DNA of 64,000 bases from Prevotellaceae bacterium UBA1391 (GTDB lineage: Bacteria; Bacteroidota; Bacteroidia; Bacteroidales; Bacteroidaceae), in contig DBQP01000005.1 in the NCBI GenBank assembly GCA_002305265.1, positions 1 to 64,000 of the forward strand, written 5' to 3'. The notes under the pieces are model-generated. The model was not told the origin of the DNA and searched no databases. It was given only the letters and a program-made list of their open reading frames with translations. The position numbers were made by a program, and so were the translations under genes. How positions within the stretch are numbered: position 1 is the stretch's first letter; each line of letters opens with the position of its first letter. Shown in pieces: positions 29,670 through 39,819 of this stretch.

Positions 29670-31376
29670 TCATAACTCGAACTTCAAGACCAGTCCGCCC
29701 TGCGCAGGCAGCGTCAGCTGAATCGGCACGTCGGGCTCCAGACGCACATCGAGCGCAGCTCCGGTGAGCAAATCCGTTGCCTTCCGGTCCGCCGGGTGCA
29801 CCGGCAGCGAGAGGCAGTCGAAAGCGTGGCGGGGAATGCAGACGCCGGAATGCGCGCCTTGGCTGTCGAAGTTGGCTACGACGAGAATCAGTTCCCGATC
29901 TTTCTTCCGCAGAAAAGCAAACTGGCGATGCGTGTTCATCAACGGACTGCCGACGTTCGCGTACATAACGTCGAAGAACTGGCCCTCGCGGATGGCAGCC
30001 TCTTCATGGCAGAGGGTGAGCACACGCTGGTAGAACTGGCGCAGATCGCGCTCGGCAGGCGTCAGCAACGCCTCGTCGAACTGGCCGCCGTGCCGCCAGC
30101 GACTGATGGTGTCGAGCGTCCAATAGTCGAAGATGGTGGTGCGTCCATCGCAGCCGCTGAATCCCTCAGCCTCCATGCCGCGCTCGCCCAGTTCCTGACC
30201 AAAATACAGCATGACGGGATTGGATCGCATCAGCGCGCTGACCAGAAACGCCGGACGGCCCTTGTCGGGATGGCCGGCAAAGAAATCGGACGCGATGCGT
30301 TGCTCGTCGTGGTTCTCCAGGAAGTTGAGCATGTGGTCCGAAATGTCGTCCACAGCCTGCCAGGCATGCGTGATGTCCGAGGCGGCGGCGCCTCCCATGA
30401 CACCGCGCAACGTGTCGTAGAGCCCGACTTTGTCGTAAAGATAGTCGAAGCAGCCGTCGTAGATATAATGACGGTATTCGTTCGGATTGTAGACTTCCGC
30501 TATGAACAGGAGGTCGGGATAGGCCGCCTTCACCTGCGGAATGGCCCACCCCCAGAATTCGCACGGGACCATCTCCGCCATGTCGCAGCGGAAAGCATCG
30601 ACTCCTTTTGCAGCCCAGAAGCTCAGGATGTGCAGCATCTTCTTCCAGGTGGAGGGAATGGGCGAGAAATGACGCGAACCGTCGGAGGGGTTGATGCCGT
30701 AGTTGAGTTTCACGGTTTCGTACCAGTCCGTAAGCGAAGGCGACTGAGAGAAGCAGTCGTTGCCCGTGGCGCGCGCCGGAATCTCCACATAGGAGTTTCC
30801 GTCCGCGTCGGTCAACGGAAACGACGGCGCAAACTGCTGGCCTGGGACGTAGTAGAAATTGTTGTCCGACGCGAAGAACTGGCTTTTGTCGTCGTCAGCC
30901 CCGAGGTCTCGCACGCCTTCCGGACAGACGTCGGAATGGTACTGGCGGGCCACGTGATTGGGCACGAAATCGATGATGACCTTCAGTCCGGTCTGATGGG
31001 TGCGGCGCACCAGGTTCTCGAACTCATCCATACGCCGGCTCACGTCCACGGCGAGGTCGGGATCGATGTCGTAATAATCCTTGATGGCATAGGGACTTCC
31101 AGCCTGTCCTTTCACTACGGCCGGATGGTCCGGCCGAATGCCGAAAGCAGAATAGTCGGTGCAGGTGGCATGCTCGATGACACCCGTATACCAGATGTGG
31201 GTCGCTCCTAACTGACGGATGGAAGCGAGCGCCCGCTGCGAGAAGTCGGCCATGCGGCCGCAGCCGTTCTGCACTTTCGTTCCGAAGCGGATGTTTGCCC
31301 TCCCTTTTGCGCCAAACAGGCGGGTGAAGACTTGATAAATAACGATTTTCTGGTGGTCGCTCATGAATGTAGACAA
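29670..31376 (-). CDS. GH13-family alpha-amylase
   Basis: The 568-residue enzyme has the GH13 barrel and hydrolyses alpha-1,4-glucans. The conserved regions are VIDFVPNHV (region I), DAFRCDMAEM with the nucleophile aspartate (region II), FIAEVYNP with the acid/base glutamate (region III) and NFLENHDEQRI with the transition-state aspartate (region IV). No signal peptide is seen, so it is probably cytoplasmic, perhaps acting on glycogen or imported maltodextrins. The start may be the ATG at 31376 or the in-frame ATG at 31364. It lies directly downstream of the fabD terminator. Confidence 0.93.
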   Translation of the reverse strand: MSTFMSDHQKIVIYQVFTRLFGAKGRANIRFGTKVQNGCGRMADFSQRALASIRQLGATHIWYTGVIEHATCTDYSAFGIRPDHPAVVKGQAGSPYAIKDYYDIDPDLAVDVSRRMDEFENLVRRTHQTGLKVIIDFVPNHVARQYHSDVCPEGVRDLGADDDKSQFFASDNNFYYVPGQQFAPSFPLTDADGNSYVEIPARATGNDCFSQSPSLTDWYETVKLNYGINPSDGSRHFSPIPSTWKKMLHILSFWAAKGVDAFRCDMAEMVPCEFWGWAIPQVKAAYPDLLFIAEVYNPNEYRHYIYDGCFDYLYDKVGLYDTLRGVMGGAAASDITHAWQAVDDISDHMLNFLENHDEQRIASDFFAGHPDKGRPAFLVSALMRSNPVMLYFGQELGERGMEAEGFSGCDGRTTIFDYWTLDTISRWRHGGQFDEALLTPAERDLRQFYQRVLTLCHEEAAIREGQFFDVMYANVGSPLMNTHRQFAFLRKKDRELILVVANFDSQGAHSGVCIPRHAFDCLSLPVHPADRKATDLLTGAALDVRLEPDVPIQLTLPAQGGLVLKFEL

Positions 31377-31388
31377 TATAAAAAGACA

Positions 31389-31441
31389 AGAGATAAGAGA
31401 CTGCGCGCGTTTCTTGAAAACGCCCTTGGCCCCTTATCTCT
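31389..31441 (-). terminator. Terminator of fabD
   Basis: AGAGATAAG (31389-31397) pairs with CTTATCTCT (31433-31441), with an inner GCGTTT/AAACGC hairpin. On the minus strand the stem is followed by TGTCTTTTTATA. It lies between fabD and the amylase start, so the amylase needs read-through or a nearby promoter. Confidence 0.7.
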
Positions 31442-31463
31442 CGCTGATTTCAAATCGTTGGGA

Positions 31464-32363
31464 TTAGCCCTCGATGCCATGTGCAACGACAGCGTCGTTA
31501 CCCTTCGCAATCTTGGCAACCAGTCCTTGCAGCACCTTGCCCGGACCGCACTCGGTGAAGTCCGTTGCGCCGTCTGCAATCATGTTCTGAACTTCCAGCG
31601 TCCAACGGACAGGGGCCGTGAGCTGCGCAATCAGGTTCTGCTTGATGTCCTCAGGCTCCGTGTGCGCCTTGCCGTCCACATTCTGGTAGACCGGGCACTT
31701 CGGTGCATGGAATTCCGTAGCCTCGATGGCTGCCTGCAGCTCGTCCTTGGCAGGCTGCATGAGCGGCGAGTGGAAAGCACCGCCGACATTCAGAGGCAAC
31801 GCACGCTTGGCGCCAGCAGCCTTCAGTTTCTCGCAGGCAGCGTTGACAGCATCAATATTGCCGGAGATAACGACCTGGCCAGGGCAGTTGTAGTTGGCTG
31901 GAACGACGACATTGCCCGGTGCGGACACCTCTCCGCAGATCTGCTCGATGGTCTCGTCGGCCAAACCGATGATGGCAGCCATCGTCGAAGGTGCGGCCTC
32001 GCAGGCTTTCTGCATCGCCATGGCACGCTGGCTCACGAGCTTCAGTCCATCCTCGAAGCTGAGCGCTCCGGCTGCAACCAGCGCAGAAAACTCACCCAAA
32101 GAGTGGCCGGCCGTCATTTCAGGCTGGAATGCGTCACCCATGCAGTACGCCGATATTACGCTGTGAAGGAAGACCGCAGGCTGTGTCACCTTCGTCTGAC
32201 GAAGTTCCTCGTCCGTACCTTCAAACATGATCTTAGTGATTTCAAAGCCAAGAATCTCGTCGGCCTTGTCAAACAACTCCTTGGCCAGCGGATTGCTCTC
32301 GTAGAGATCCTTGCCCATGCCAGAGAATTGAGCCCCTTGTCCAGGGAACACAAATGCTTTCAT
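31464..32363 (-). CDS. fabD: Malonyl-CoA:ACP transacylase
   Basis: FabD transfers malonyl groups from CoA to acyl carrier protein for fatty-acid synthesis. The 299-residue protein has FPGQGAQ (6-12), GHSLGE (86-91) with the nucleophile S88, the substrate arginine in SQRAMAMQ (about residue 113) and AFHSPLM with the catalytic histidine (about 198). Length and start are standard. The predicted promoter is about 400 bp upstream, and a 22-bp array fills part of the leader. Confidence 0.97.
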   Translation of the reverse strand: MKAFVFPGQGAQFSGMGKDLYESNPLAKELFDKADEILGFEITKIMFEGTDEELRQTKVTQPAVFLHSVISAYCMGDAFQPEMTAGHSLGEFSALVAAGALSFEDGLKLVSQRAMAMQKACEAAPSTMAAIIGLADETIEQICGEVSAPGNVVVPANYNCPGQVVISGNIDAVNAACEKLKAAGAKRALPLNVGGAFHSPLMQPAKDELQAAIEATEFHAPKCPVYQNVDGKAHTEPEDIKQNLIAQLTAPVRWTLEVQNMIADGATDFTECGPGKVLQGLVAKIAKGNDAVVAHGIEG

Positions 32364-32384
32364 AATGATGTTATGTTATTACAA

Positions 32385-32516
32385 AAATGAATGTCTCGTG
32401 TACAATACTTGAGAATGACACATACAGGACTTGAGAATGACGCATACAGGAAATGTATATGTCGTGCTCAAGAAATGAGTGGCGCACGTTAGAAAAATGC
32501 ACGTGTCAGCATGCAA
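32385..32516. repeat. 22-bp tandem array 9, six units
   Basis: Units start at 32385, 32407, 32429, 32451, 32473 and 32495. Those at 32407 and 32429 differ by one base (ACTTGAGAATGACRCATACA). The other four start AAATG and are more diverged. The array is in the predicted fabD leader, ending 22 bp from the start codon. Confidence 0.88.
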
Positions 32517-32764
32517 GGACATCATCTCATACGCCTGACGCCACATCACGCAAGACTTCTGAATGCGCGCCGCAGGCAACAAGCATGCGCACCAGATGTC
32601 GTTCGACTGCAGGCGCGCCACTGCGAGATGAAGAAAACGCGTAGGAACGCTACACCAGCGGCACAACCGAGGCACACGACAACCATGCCCTCCCGTCAGC
32701 AATCCTTCCGTGCATACGCACAACTGGACTGACAGTCAAGCCGACAGACTTGCAAGCGAGCATG

Positions 32765-32795
32765 CAAAGATAGAGAGAATATTGAAGATACACAA
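32765..32795 (-). promoter_or_regulatory. Probable promoter of fabD
   Basis: On the minus strand TTG (32795-32793) and TATCTTTG (32772-32765) are 20 bp apart, a full consensus match. The next minus-strand gene is fabD, with a leader of about 390 nt that includes array 9. Confidence 0.65.
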
Positions 32796-32987
32796 GGATT
32801 TCGGCGTTTTATCTTCTCGTCACCACTGCGCCCCACCGGCCACAGACGTGCGGAAACAGCACAAAATGCCGCCATCCGCACTGCATTTATACTTGCGAAA
32901 TCAACAAGCAAAAAGGCAAATGCGTGTTAACAACGAGAGAGCTTCTGTTAAACAAAATCAATGCTTGAGAAAACGGGCGGCAAAAGT

Positions 32988-33018
32988 TTTGACGTGAAAA
33001 AACTTTGCACTTATTTTG
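32988..33018 (+). promoter_or_regulatory. Possible promoter of the DegP gene
   Basis: TTTG (32988-32991) is about 20 bp before TATTTTG (33012-33018), a near match lacking one base of TAnnTTTG. The leader would be about 85 nt. Confidence 0.4.
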
Positions 33019-33110
33019 CCGACACGAAAGTTAAATAGGCTGAGATTTTAACGTCCCTGTCCCCAACTGCTTGAGAAAACATGCAACACATACAATAAAA
33101 CAACAAAAAC

Positions 33111-34655
33111 ATGAGACAGACCACTAAACGACTCTATGGACTCCTGGGTGCCATGGCGCTCATCGGAGGACTGACAGGTGCTGGCGCCTATGCGCTGATT
33201 GCCCATTCAAATAACGCTGCTGCCGCTGAGCTTTCTGCGGCCAGCGGCGATGGCATCAACCACGAGAACGGCTTTCTGATGCCAGCGGCAAATGTTTCTA
33301 CACCCACACAGCCCGTCGACCTGACTGAAGCGGCAGAGAAAGCCTGCGAGGCCGTCGTCTACATCAAAGTGGAGATGGGCGGAAAAACGGAGACCATCGA
33401 ATATTCCGACCCCTTCGAGGAGTTCTTCGGCGACTTCTTTGGCCGCGGCCAGGGCGGCACACAGCGCCGACAGGTGCAGACACCCAAGCAGAGAGCCACG
33501 GGCTCGGGCGTCATCATATCGAATGACGGCTACATCGTGACCAACAACCATGTGGTGAAAGATGCCAACGAAATCACCATCACACTGAACGACAACCGCG
33601 AATTCACGGCCCGCGTCATCGGTCTCGACGCCACCACCGACCTGGCGCTGCTGAAAATCGACGCCGACAATCTGCCGGCCATCACCATTGGCGACAGCGA
33701 AACGCTGAAGGTGGGAGAATGGGTGCTGGCTGTCGGCAATCCCTTCAACCTCACCAGCACTGTCACAGCCGGCATCGTCAGTGCCAAGGGACGCGGCATG
33801 GGAGCGACGAAGAACGGCATCGAATCCTTCATCCAGACTGATGCAGCCATCTACCAGGGCAATTCCGGTGGTGCGCTGGTGAACGCAAGAGGCGAGCTCG
33901 TCGGCATCAATGCCATGCTCTACAGCCAGACTGGATCGTTCACCGGCTATGGATTTGCCATCCCCGTCACCATCATGAAGAAAGTCGTCAGCGACCTCAA
34001 GACCTACGGCACCGTACAGCGCGCCATGTTTGGCGTCAGCGGCATGGACCTGCACAACTACATCGAGATGAAGCGCCAGCAAGACAGCAAGTTCGACACA
34101 GACTTCGGCACGGTAGACGGCGTATACATCGATGAGGTGGTAGCCGACGGCGCAGCAGAATCTGCCGGCCTGAAGAAAGGCGACGTCATCGTCAGCGTAG
34201 ATGGCAAGAAAATCACCAAGATGTCCGAGCTGCAGGAGGCTTCGGCCAAGTACAGTCCTGGCGACAAGGCCGTTGTGGGCTACATCCGCGACAAGAAGGA
34301 GCACACGGCCAACATCACGTTCCGCAACACCAAGGGCACGACCAGCGTGGTCAAGGCACAGACGTTCGACATTCTCGGCGCGGAATTCAAGGAACTCACC
34401 GACTCGCAGAAGAAGACGCTCAACCTAAGCTACGGCGTTCAGGTGAGCAAACTTCAGAACGGCCGCTTGAAGGAGGCCGGAGTGCCGCAGGATTTCATCA
34501 TTCTGAAAGTGAACAACCAGAACATCAAGAGTGTTTCCGACCTCGAAGGCGTATTCAAATCCGCCCAAGGCTCCGCCGAGCAGACGCTCTGGATCTGGGG
34601 CAAGACGCCCGCCGGCAACACGCGCAGCTACGCCATCTATCTGGGTGACGAGTGA
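33111..34655 (+). CDS. degP: DegP/HtrA-type periplasmic serine protease and chaperone
   Basis: The 514-residue envelope protease degrades or holds misfolded proteins. An N-terminal hydrophobic segment (about 9-30) acts as signal or anchor. The trypsin-like domain has the triad H147 (TNNHVVK), D177 (TTDLALLKID) and S252 (QGNSGGALVN). Two PDZ domains follow, the first around residues 305-395 and the second around 420-510. Layout and length are normal. It has a single-gene unit with a strong terminator. Confidence 0.95.
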   Translation: MRQTTKRLYGLLGAMALIGGLTGAGAYALIAHSNNAAAAELSAASGDGINHENGFLMPAANVSTPTQPVDLTEAAEKACEAVVYIKVEMGGKTETIEYSDPFEEFFGDFFGRGQGGTQRRQVQTPKQRATGSGVIISNDGYIVTNNHVVKDANEITITLNDNREFTARVIGLDATTDLALLKIDADNLPAITIGDSETLKVGEWVLAVGNPFNLTSTVTAGIVSAKGRGMGATKNGIESFIQTDAAIYQGNSGGALVNARGELVGINAMLYSQTGSFTGYGFAIPVTIMKKVVSDLKTYGTVQRAMFGVSGMDLHNYIEMKRQQDSKFDTDFGTVDGVYIDEVVADGAAESAGLKKGDVIVSVDGKKITKMSELQEASAKYSPGDKAVVGYIRDKKEHTANITFRNTKGTTSVVKAQTFDILGAEFKELTDSQKKTLNLSYGVQVSKLQNGRLKEAGVPQDFIILKVNNQNIKSVSDLEGVFKSAQGSAEQTLWIWGKTPAGNTRSYAIYLGDE

Positions 34656-34759
34656 CCCACGCTTCAGCCGGCAGGCCACACCCTGAGCCCGACACGGCGA
34701 CAGCTCCAACGACAGACGTCTCTTTCCCGCACCACTGAACGGAAAGCGACGCCCACAGC

Positions 34760-34812
34760 AGAAGGTAATGCAAGCCCCGAGGCATGTCTCGCGGCTTCCA
34801 TTACCTTCTTTC
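34760..34812 (+). terminator. Terminator after the DegP gene
   Basis: AGAAGGTAATG (34760-34770) pairs with 34799-34809 and AAGCC (34772-34776) with GGCTT (34793-34797), with a further CGAG/CTCG hairpin on top. TTTCGTTT follows. Confidence 0.85.
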
Positions 34813-34869
34813 GTTTCCACCAATCCTGTTTTTTCTCAAGGACTTCGTGCGTATGCAAAAAAAAAAACC

Positions 34870-34877
34870 TACCTTTG
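34870..34877 (+). promoter_or_regulatory. -7 box of the polysaccharide export gene
   Basis: TACCTTTG follows an A-rich run and lies 35 bp before the start codon. No clear TTG is seen at -33. Confidence 0.5.
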
Positions 34878-34911
34878 CAACTATCAACAAACCCATAATC
34901 ATTTCATCCAC

Positions 34912-35718
34912 ATGAAATCCATCAAGCACCTGGCCCACGCTGCTGCCATAGCAGCCCTTGCGCTTCTGACGGCCTGCTCCTCCTACAAGAACGTGCCGTA
35001 CATGATGAACAGCCGTGAAGTGTCGCTCGACAACACCACCCTTTACGACGCCAAAATCATGCCGAAAGATATCCTCACCATCACCGTGAACTGTCCGGAG
35101 GATCCCATGGCGGCAGCCGACTTCAACCTCGTCACGCAGACGACCGACATCCGGCAGGGAAGCAATGGTAACCTCTCCACCGCCGCCACGCTCCAGTCTT
35201 ACCTGGTGTCGAACGAAGGAGATATCAACTTCCCGATGCTCGGCAAGCTCAAGGTGGCCGGCATGACGAAGACCCAGCTGGAAGACGACATCGCCAACCG
35301 CATCTACGGGACTTATCTCAAGACGCGTCCCATCGTGCTGGTCAACATGGCCAACTACAAAGTCAGCGTGCTGGGAGAAGTGGCACGCCCCGGAACCTAC
35401 AACGCTTCCAATGGCCGCATCAACCTGCTGGAAGCCCTGTCGCTTGCCGGCGACCTCACCATTTGGGGTCTGCGCGACAACGTCAAGATTATCCGCGAGT
35501 ATTCGGACGGCAAGAAGCAGATCGTGGAGCTGAACCTCAACGACGCCAACATCATCAATTCGCCGTTCTATCAGTTGCAGCAGAACGACATCGTCTACGT
35601 GACGCCCAACAAGACCAAGGCCAAGAACTCCGATGTCGGCCAGTCGACATCCCTCTGGTTCTCAGCCACCTCCATCGTCGTATCCCTCGCCAGCTTGCTC
35701 TACAACATCCTGAAGTAG
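34912..35718 (+). CDS. Outer-membrane polysaccharide export lipoprotein (Wza/GumB-like)
   Basis: The 268-residue lipoprotein has a lipobox LLTACSS with acceptor cysteine C22, then a polysaccharide biosynthesis/export domain (about 45-150) and a soluble-ligand-binding beta-grasp domain (VSVLGEVARPGTYNASNGRINLLEALSLAG is spread over about 155-185). A C-terminal hydrophobic stretch (about 245-266) could be the outer-membrane helix. It would form the outer-membrane channel for capsule or exopolysaccharide. No Wzc tyrosine kinase or capsule cluster is adjacent, so it is an isolated gene here. The start at 34912 is set by the signal peptide. Confidence 0.9.
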   Translation: MKSIKHLAHAAAIAALALLTACSSYKNVPYMMNSREVSLDNTTLYDAKIMPKDILTITVNCPEDPMAAADFNLVTQTTDIRQGSNGNLSTAATLQSYLVSNEGDINFPMLGKLKVAGMTKTQLEDDIANRIYGTYLKTRPIVLVNMANYKVSVLGEVARPGTYNASNGRINLLEALSLAGDLTIWGLRDNVKIIREYSDGKKQIVELNLNDANIINSPFYQLQQNDIVYVTPNKTKAKNSDVGQSTSLWFSATSIVVSLASLLYNILK

Positions 35719-35777
35719 CAGCACGAAGGCTACGCCCACCACACAAGCAGGCCGCGCGCCTGCCCCATTGGCCTGAT

Positions 35778-35804
35778 GCCGTCCGCACTCCCTGCGCGGA
35801 CGGC
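35778..35804 (+). terminator. Possible terminator of the polysaccharide export gene
   Basis: GCCGTCCGC (35778-35786) pairs perfectly with GCGGACGGC (35796-35804) across 9 nt. There is no T-tract, so it may be a stabilising 3-prime hairpin instead. Confidence 0.4.
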
Positions 35805-35881
35805 TTCGTGCGTCATAGCCCTGCCCCATCCCTTCCGCACGCCACTGCGACGCATGACTGCAGACATTTCCCAGAGAGAAC

Positions 35882-35947
35882 GAACGCAGTCGAAACGAAA
35901 AACGAACGCAGTCGAAAATGAAAACGAACGCAGTCGTTCTTCCATCC
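35882..35947. repeat. 22-bp tandem array 10 (GAACGCAGTCG family), three units
   Basis: Units at 35882, 35904 and 35926 each begin with a perfect GAACGCAGTCG. The second half is A-rich in the first two and differs in the third. Confidence 0.95.
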
Positions 35948-36048
35948 CCTCCGGCGGGCGCTCCGCCAATGCTGGGACGCCGGACTTTCCTCGCGCCTTC
36001 GCCCCACCGGACCGAAGAAAAACGAAAGCAGAGATAACGCATCAAATA

Positions 36049-36080
36049 TTTGCTATTTCAAAGGAGTTTCGCTAACTTTG
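36049..36080 (+). promoter_or_regulatory. Promoter of the 36.3-44.4 kb operon
   Basis: TTTG (36049-36052) and TAACTTTG (36073-36080) are 20 bp apart, a full Bacteroidetes consensus match. Confidence 0.75.
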
Positions 36081-36314
36081 CAAGCGTTTTAAAACCCAAT
36101 TTTCACTTTCCTTGCATAGCAAGACTGCACCCGCTCCGAGCCCCCCAGCAGTCATCATCTCGGCAATGCCTCCACACGCCATGTTGCCGACGCCTCTGTC
36201 GGCCCTATCCTGCGCATTGCCATGCAGCAGCATCCGCTACGACCGTGTCCGGGCTTGTTATGCCGGATTTATCTATTTACAATTAACGTGTAGCATACAC
36301 GAAGAAAATCTCTT

Positions 36315-36965
36315 ATGAATCTCTACGTAAGATATTTTGACCATGAGTCTTTAGTGTACAACATCGACGATGTTGCCACTTTCTTATCCACCATCCACGA
36401 CATCAAGGTTAACAATGACATGCTTAGCCGCGTGGCCGAATTCTGGCAGTCAGACAATGTCTATCCGTTCCGTCTGAAGGTCAGCTACAGCAACTACATC
36501 CTTTTCCTCAAGACCGACGCCAAGGACATGGCAGAATTCAAGTATCTTGAGAAACTCAACCGAGAGCGCCGGAACGAAGGACGCATGACTCTCGCCGACC
36601 GCAAGCGCAGCCAACTGGAATCGCTCAAGCAGGCAAATCCCGGATGGTATGAAGCCAAGATCACGTTCAAGCGCGTCGTGATGAATCCCGAGACCGGCAA
36701 ATGCCAATACGTCGACACGAACTTCCGCGCGCGCCTCAAGGCCGAAAGCGCCATGCACTGCTATGAGCGCATCGTGGACCACCTGCAGAACCGTCAGGAC
36801 ATCGACCCGCGCAGCCAGTTCCCGTCGGCCAAGAGCAGCAGCTTCATCTACACCTATCTCGGCACCGGAACGACTCCCGCCGCTCCGGCCGCAGAAGAAA
36901 ACCCTGTGGCCGCACAAGCAACGACAGAGGCTGCAGACGTGGCTGAGGAAGCTTTCGCACGCTGA
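36315..36965 (+). CDS. Protein of unknown function, first gene of the lysS operon
   Basis: I do not recognise this 216-residue protein. It has no signal peptide or membrane segment. It begins MNLYVRYFDHESLVYNIDDV; the middle (about 85-150) is charged and mixed alpha/beta, with a KITFKRVVMNPETGKC segment. The last 35 residues are low-complexity alanine, proline and glutamate. Codon use looks like its neighbours. It is 51 bp from lysS and has its own strong promoter, so it is probably an expressed cytoplasmic protein linked to growth genes. No function is proposed. Confidence 0.7.
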   Translation: MNLYVRYFDHESLVYNIDDVATFLSTIHDIKVNNDMLSRVAEFWQSDNVYPFRLKVSYSNYILFLKTDAKDMAEFKYLEKLNRERRNEGRMTLADRKRSQLESLKQANPGWYEAKITFKRVVMNPETGKCQYVDTNFRARLKAESAMHCYERIVDHLQNRQDIDPRSQFPSAKSSSFIYTYLGTGTTPAAPAAEENPVAAQATTEAADVAEEAFAR

Positions 36966-37016
36966 AACGTAACCCTTTCATTACGCAATTCTCATTCAGA
37001 CAACTCACAGACATAC

Positions 37017-38744
37017 ATGAATATTCTCGAACTTTCCGAACAAGAAATCGTTCGCCGCAACAATCTGGAAGCCATCAAGGAACTGGGCATTGACCCCTAT
37101 CCGGCTGCCGAATACCCGACCAATGCTTTCTCGACCGACATCATCGACAGCTTCACCGACGACGCTCCGCAGCGCGAGGTGTGCATTGCCGGCCGCATGA
37201 TGAGCCGCCGCGTCATGGGCAAAGCCTCATTCGCCGAGCTGCAGGACTCGAAAGGACGCATCCAGGTCTACATCACACGCGACGACATCTGTCCGGAAGA
37301 CAACAAGGAACTCTACAACAGCGTGTTCAAGAAGCTGCTCGACCTCGGCGACTTCATCGGTGTCACCGGATTCGTCTTCCGCACGCAGACGGGCGAGATT
37401 TCCGTTCACGCCAAGTCGCTCACGCTGCTCTCCAAGAGTCTGAAGCCCCTGCCCATCGTGAAGGAGAAGGACGGACAAGTCTACGACTCCTTCGACGACC
37501 CGGAGCTGCGCTACCGCCAGCGCTACGTCGACCTCGTCGTGAACAAGGGCGTGAAGGACACCTTCCTCAAGCGCGCCACCGTGCTCCGCACCATGCGCGA
37601 GTTCTTCGACGCAGCAGGCTACACCGAAGTCGAGACACCCACGCTCCAGACCATTGCCGGAGGTGCCACGGCGCGGCCTTTCATCACCCACTTCAATGCG
37701 CTCAACGTCGACATGTACATGCGCATCGCCACGGAACTCTACCTCAAGCGCCTCATCGTGGGCGGATTTGAGGGCGTGTACGAGATCGGCAAGAACTTCC
37801 GCAACGAAGGCATGGACCGCACCCACAATCCGGAATTCACCTGCATGGAACTTTACGTGCAGTACAAGGACTACAACTGGATGATGGCGTTCACAGAACA
37901 ATTGCTCGAGAAAATCTGCATTGCCGTGAACGGTTCGACCGACAGCGTCGTCGACGGCCAGACCATCTCGTTCAAGGCTCCCTTCCGTCGCCTGCCCATC
38001 CTCGACGCCATCCGCGAGAAGACGGGCTATGACCTCCACGGCAAAACGGAGGAGGAAATCCGCAGCATCTGCAAGGCGCTGAACATGGAAATCGACGACA
38101 CCATGGGCAAAGGAAAACTCATCGACGAGATCTTCGGCGAATTCTGCGAGGGCTCCTTCATCCAGCCCACGTTCATCACCGACTATCCCGTCGAGATGTC
38201 GCCACTGACGAAGATGCACCGCTCCAAGCCGGGTCTGACGGAACGCTTCGAGCTGATGGTGAACGGCAAGGAGCTGGCCAATGCCTACTCTGAGCTGAAC
38301 GACCCGATCGACCAGGAGGAACGCTTCGTGGAGCAGATGAAACTGGCCGACAAGGGTGATGACGAGGCCATGGTGATCGACCAGGACTTCCTGCGCGCGC
38401 TGCAATACGGCATGCCTCCCACCTCCGGCATCGGCATCGGCATCGACCGCCTTGTGATGCTCATGACGGGACAGACGACCATCCAGGAAGTGCTCTTCTT
38501 CCCTCAGATGAAGCCCGAGAAGAAGATGCCGAAAGATGCTGTCGAGAAATTCACGGCCATCGGCCTCAGTGCCGACATCGTGCCCGTGCTGCACAAAGCT
38601 GGCTACAACCTCGTGAGCGACCTCGTCGGGGGGAATGCGCAGAAGATTCAACAGCAACTGGGCGAAATCATCAAGAAATACAAGCTTGACATCGAGAAGC
38701 CATCCGTCGATGAACTCAGCGAGATCATCGGAAAAATCAACTGA
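37017..38744 (+). CDS. lysS: Lysyl-tRNA synthetase, class II
   Basis: LysS charges tRNA-Lys. The 575-residue protein has an OB-fold anticodon-binding domain (about 55-150), then the class II core with motif 1 (about 195-215), motif 2 [18 protein letters not shown] (about 260-277) and motif 3 [15 protein letters not shown] (about 475-489). An extra C-terminal segment of about 65 residues (from [13 protein letters not shown]) contains a helix-hairpin-helix-like stretch beyond the normal LysS end; such tails occur in Bacteroidales enzymes. gpsA follows after 26 bp. Confidence 0.97.
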   Translation: MNILELSEQEIVRRNNLEAIKELGIDPYPAAEYPTNAFSTDIIDSFTDDAPQREVCIAGRMMSRRVMGKASFAELQDSKGRIQVYITRDDICPEDNKELYNSVFKKLLDLGDFIGVTGFVFRTQTGEISVHAKSLTLLSKSLKPLPIVKEKDGQVYDSFDDPELRYRQRYVDLVVNKGVKDTFLKRATVLRTMREFFDAAGYTEVETPTLQTIAGGATARPFITHFNALNVDMYMRIATELYLKRLIVGGFEGVYEIGKNFRNEGMDRTHNPEFTCMELYVQYKDYNWMMAFTEQLLEKICIAVNGSTDSVVDGQTISFKAPFRRLPILDAIREKTGYDLHGKTEEEIRSICKALNMEIDDTMGKGKLIDEIFGEFCEGSFIQPTFITDYPVEMSPLTKMHRSKPGLTERFELMVNGKELANAYSELNDPIDQEERFVEQMKLADKGDDEAMVIDQDFLRALQYGMPPTSGIGIGIDRLVMLMTGQTTIQEVLFFPQMKPEKKMPKDAVEKFTAIGLSADIVPVLHKAGYNLVSDLVGGNAQKIQQQLGEIIKKYKLDIEKPSVDELSEIIGKIN

Positions 38745-38770
38745 GGCGCCAACATCAGACTGAGTAGATT

Positions 38771-39772
38771 ATGCAATTCAAGAACCACGGAAAAGTCGCG
38801 ATACTGGGCGGTGGCAGTTGGGCAACTGCCATTGCCAAGATTGTGCTTTACCATGAGGACAGCATCAACTGGTATATCCGCCGCGACGACAGAATCAAGG
38901 AGTTCTTGCGACTTGGGCACAACCCGGCCTACCTGACGAGCTGCCAGTTCGACACGTCGCATATTGAGTTCTCCTCCGACATCAACGAAGTGGTGAAGAA
39001 ATCCGACATCCTCATTTTTGTCACGCCTTCACCCTACATCAAGAGCCACCTGAGGAAACTCCGCACAAACCTGCGCGACAAACTCGTCGTGACTGCCGTG
39101 AAAGGCATTGTTCCCGACGAGAACGTCACGGTCTCGACCTATTTCCAGCAGGCGTTCAACATTCCGGAGGAGCAGATTGCCTGCATCGGAGGCCCGTCGC
39201 ATGCAGAAGAGGTGGCCCTCGACCGCCTGTGCTACCTCACCGTGGGCTGTCCGTCGCTCGAGAATGCACAGATTGTGGCTGACATCCTCGCCTGCAAGTG
39301 TGTGAAGGCTAGCGTCAGCACCGACATCGAAGGCATCGAATACAGTTCGGTGCTCAAGAATGTCTACGCCATCGCGGCTGGCGTATGCCACGGACTGAAG
39401 ATGGGAGACAACTTCCAAGCCGTCCTCGTGGCCAACGCCATACAGGAGATGGACCGCATGCTCAAGACCATCAAGCCGTCGGACCGCACGATTTCCGATT
39501 CTGTCTATCTGGGCGACCTGCTCGTGACCATGTACTCGAACTTCTCGCGCAACCGCGTGTTCGGTACGATGATCGGACAGGGATACTCCGTCAAGACCGC
39601 CCAGCTTGAGATGGAGATGATTGCCGAGGGATACTACGGCACGAAATGCATGAAAGAAATCAACCGGCATTACCACGTCAATACGCCCATCCTCGATGCT
39701 GTCTACAACATCCTCTATGAGCGAATCTCTCCCACCGTCGAAATCAAGATTCTCGCCGATACATTCCGCTAA
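38771..39772 (+). CDS. gpsA: Glycerol-3-phosphate dehydrogenase [NAD(P)+]
   Basis: GpsA reduces dihydroxyacetone phosphate to sn-glycerol-3-phosphate for phospholipid synthesis. The 333-residue protein opens with the Rossmann motif [15 protein letters not shown] (8-22). [12 protein letters not shown] and the [19 protein letters not shown] segment, with the catalytic lysine, are standard. Length is normal. It lies between lysS and pgi with gaps of 26 and 47 bp. Confidence 0.96.
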   Translation: MQFKNHGKVAILGGGSWATAIAKIVLYHEDSINWYIRRDDRIKEFLRLGHNPAYLTSCQFDTSHIEFSSDINEVVKKSDILIFVTPSPYIKSHLRKLRTNLRDKLVVTAVKGIVPDENVTVSTYFQQAFNIPEEQIACIGGPSHAEEVALDRLCYLTVGCPSLENAQIVADILACKCVKASVSTDIEGIEYSSVLKNVYAIAAGVCHGLKMGDNFQAVLVANAIQEMDRMLKTIKPSDRTISDSVYLGDLLVTMYSNFSRNRVFGTMIGQGYSVKTAQLEMEMIAEGYYGTKCMKEINRHYHVNTPILDAVYNILYERISPTVEIKILADTFR

Positions 39773-39819
39773 ACAGCAACAACACATCCAAACATCATCG
39801 TCATATCAATACAACGTCT

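Larger units (their letters stand above)
32364..33110. other. Divergent intergenic region between fabD and the DegP gene
   Basis: This 747-bp gap holds array 9 (32385-32516), the fabD promoter (32765-32795), a possible htrA promoter (32988-33018) and a 13-bp direct repeat, TGCTTGAGAAAAC, near 32962 and 33068. No gene is supported between 32517 and 32760. Confidence 0.6.
35719..36314. other. Intergenic region upstream of the lysS operon
   Basis: This 596-bp gap holds a possible terminator (35778-35804), array 10 (35882-35947) and the operon promoter (36049-36080), followed by a leader of about 230 nt without recognised structure. No gene is seen. Confidence 0.6.
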
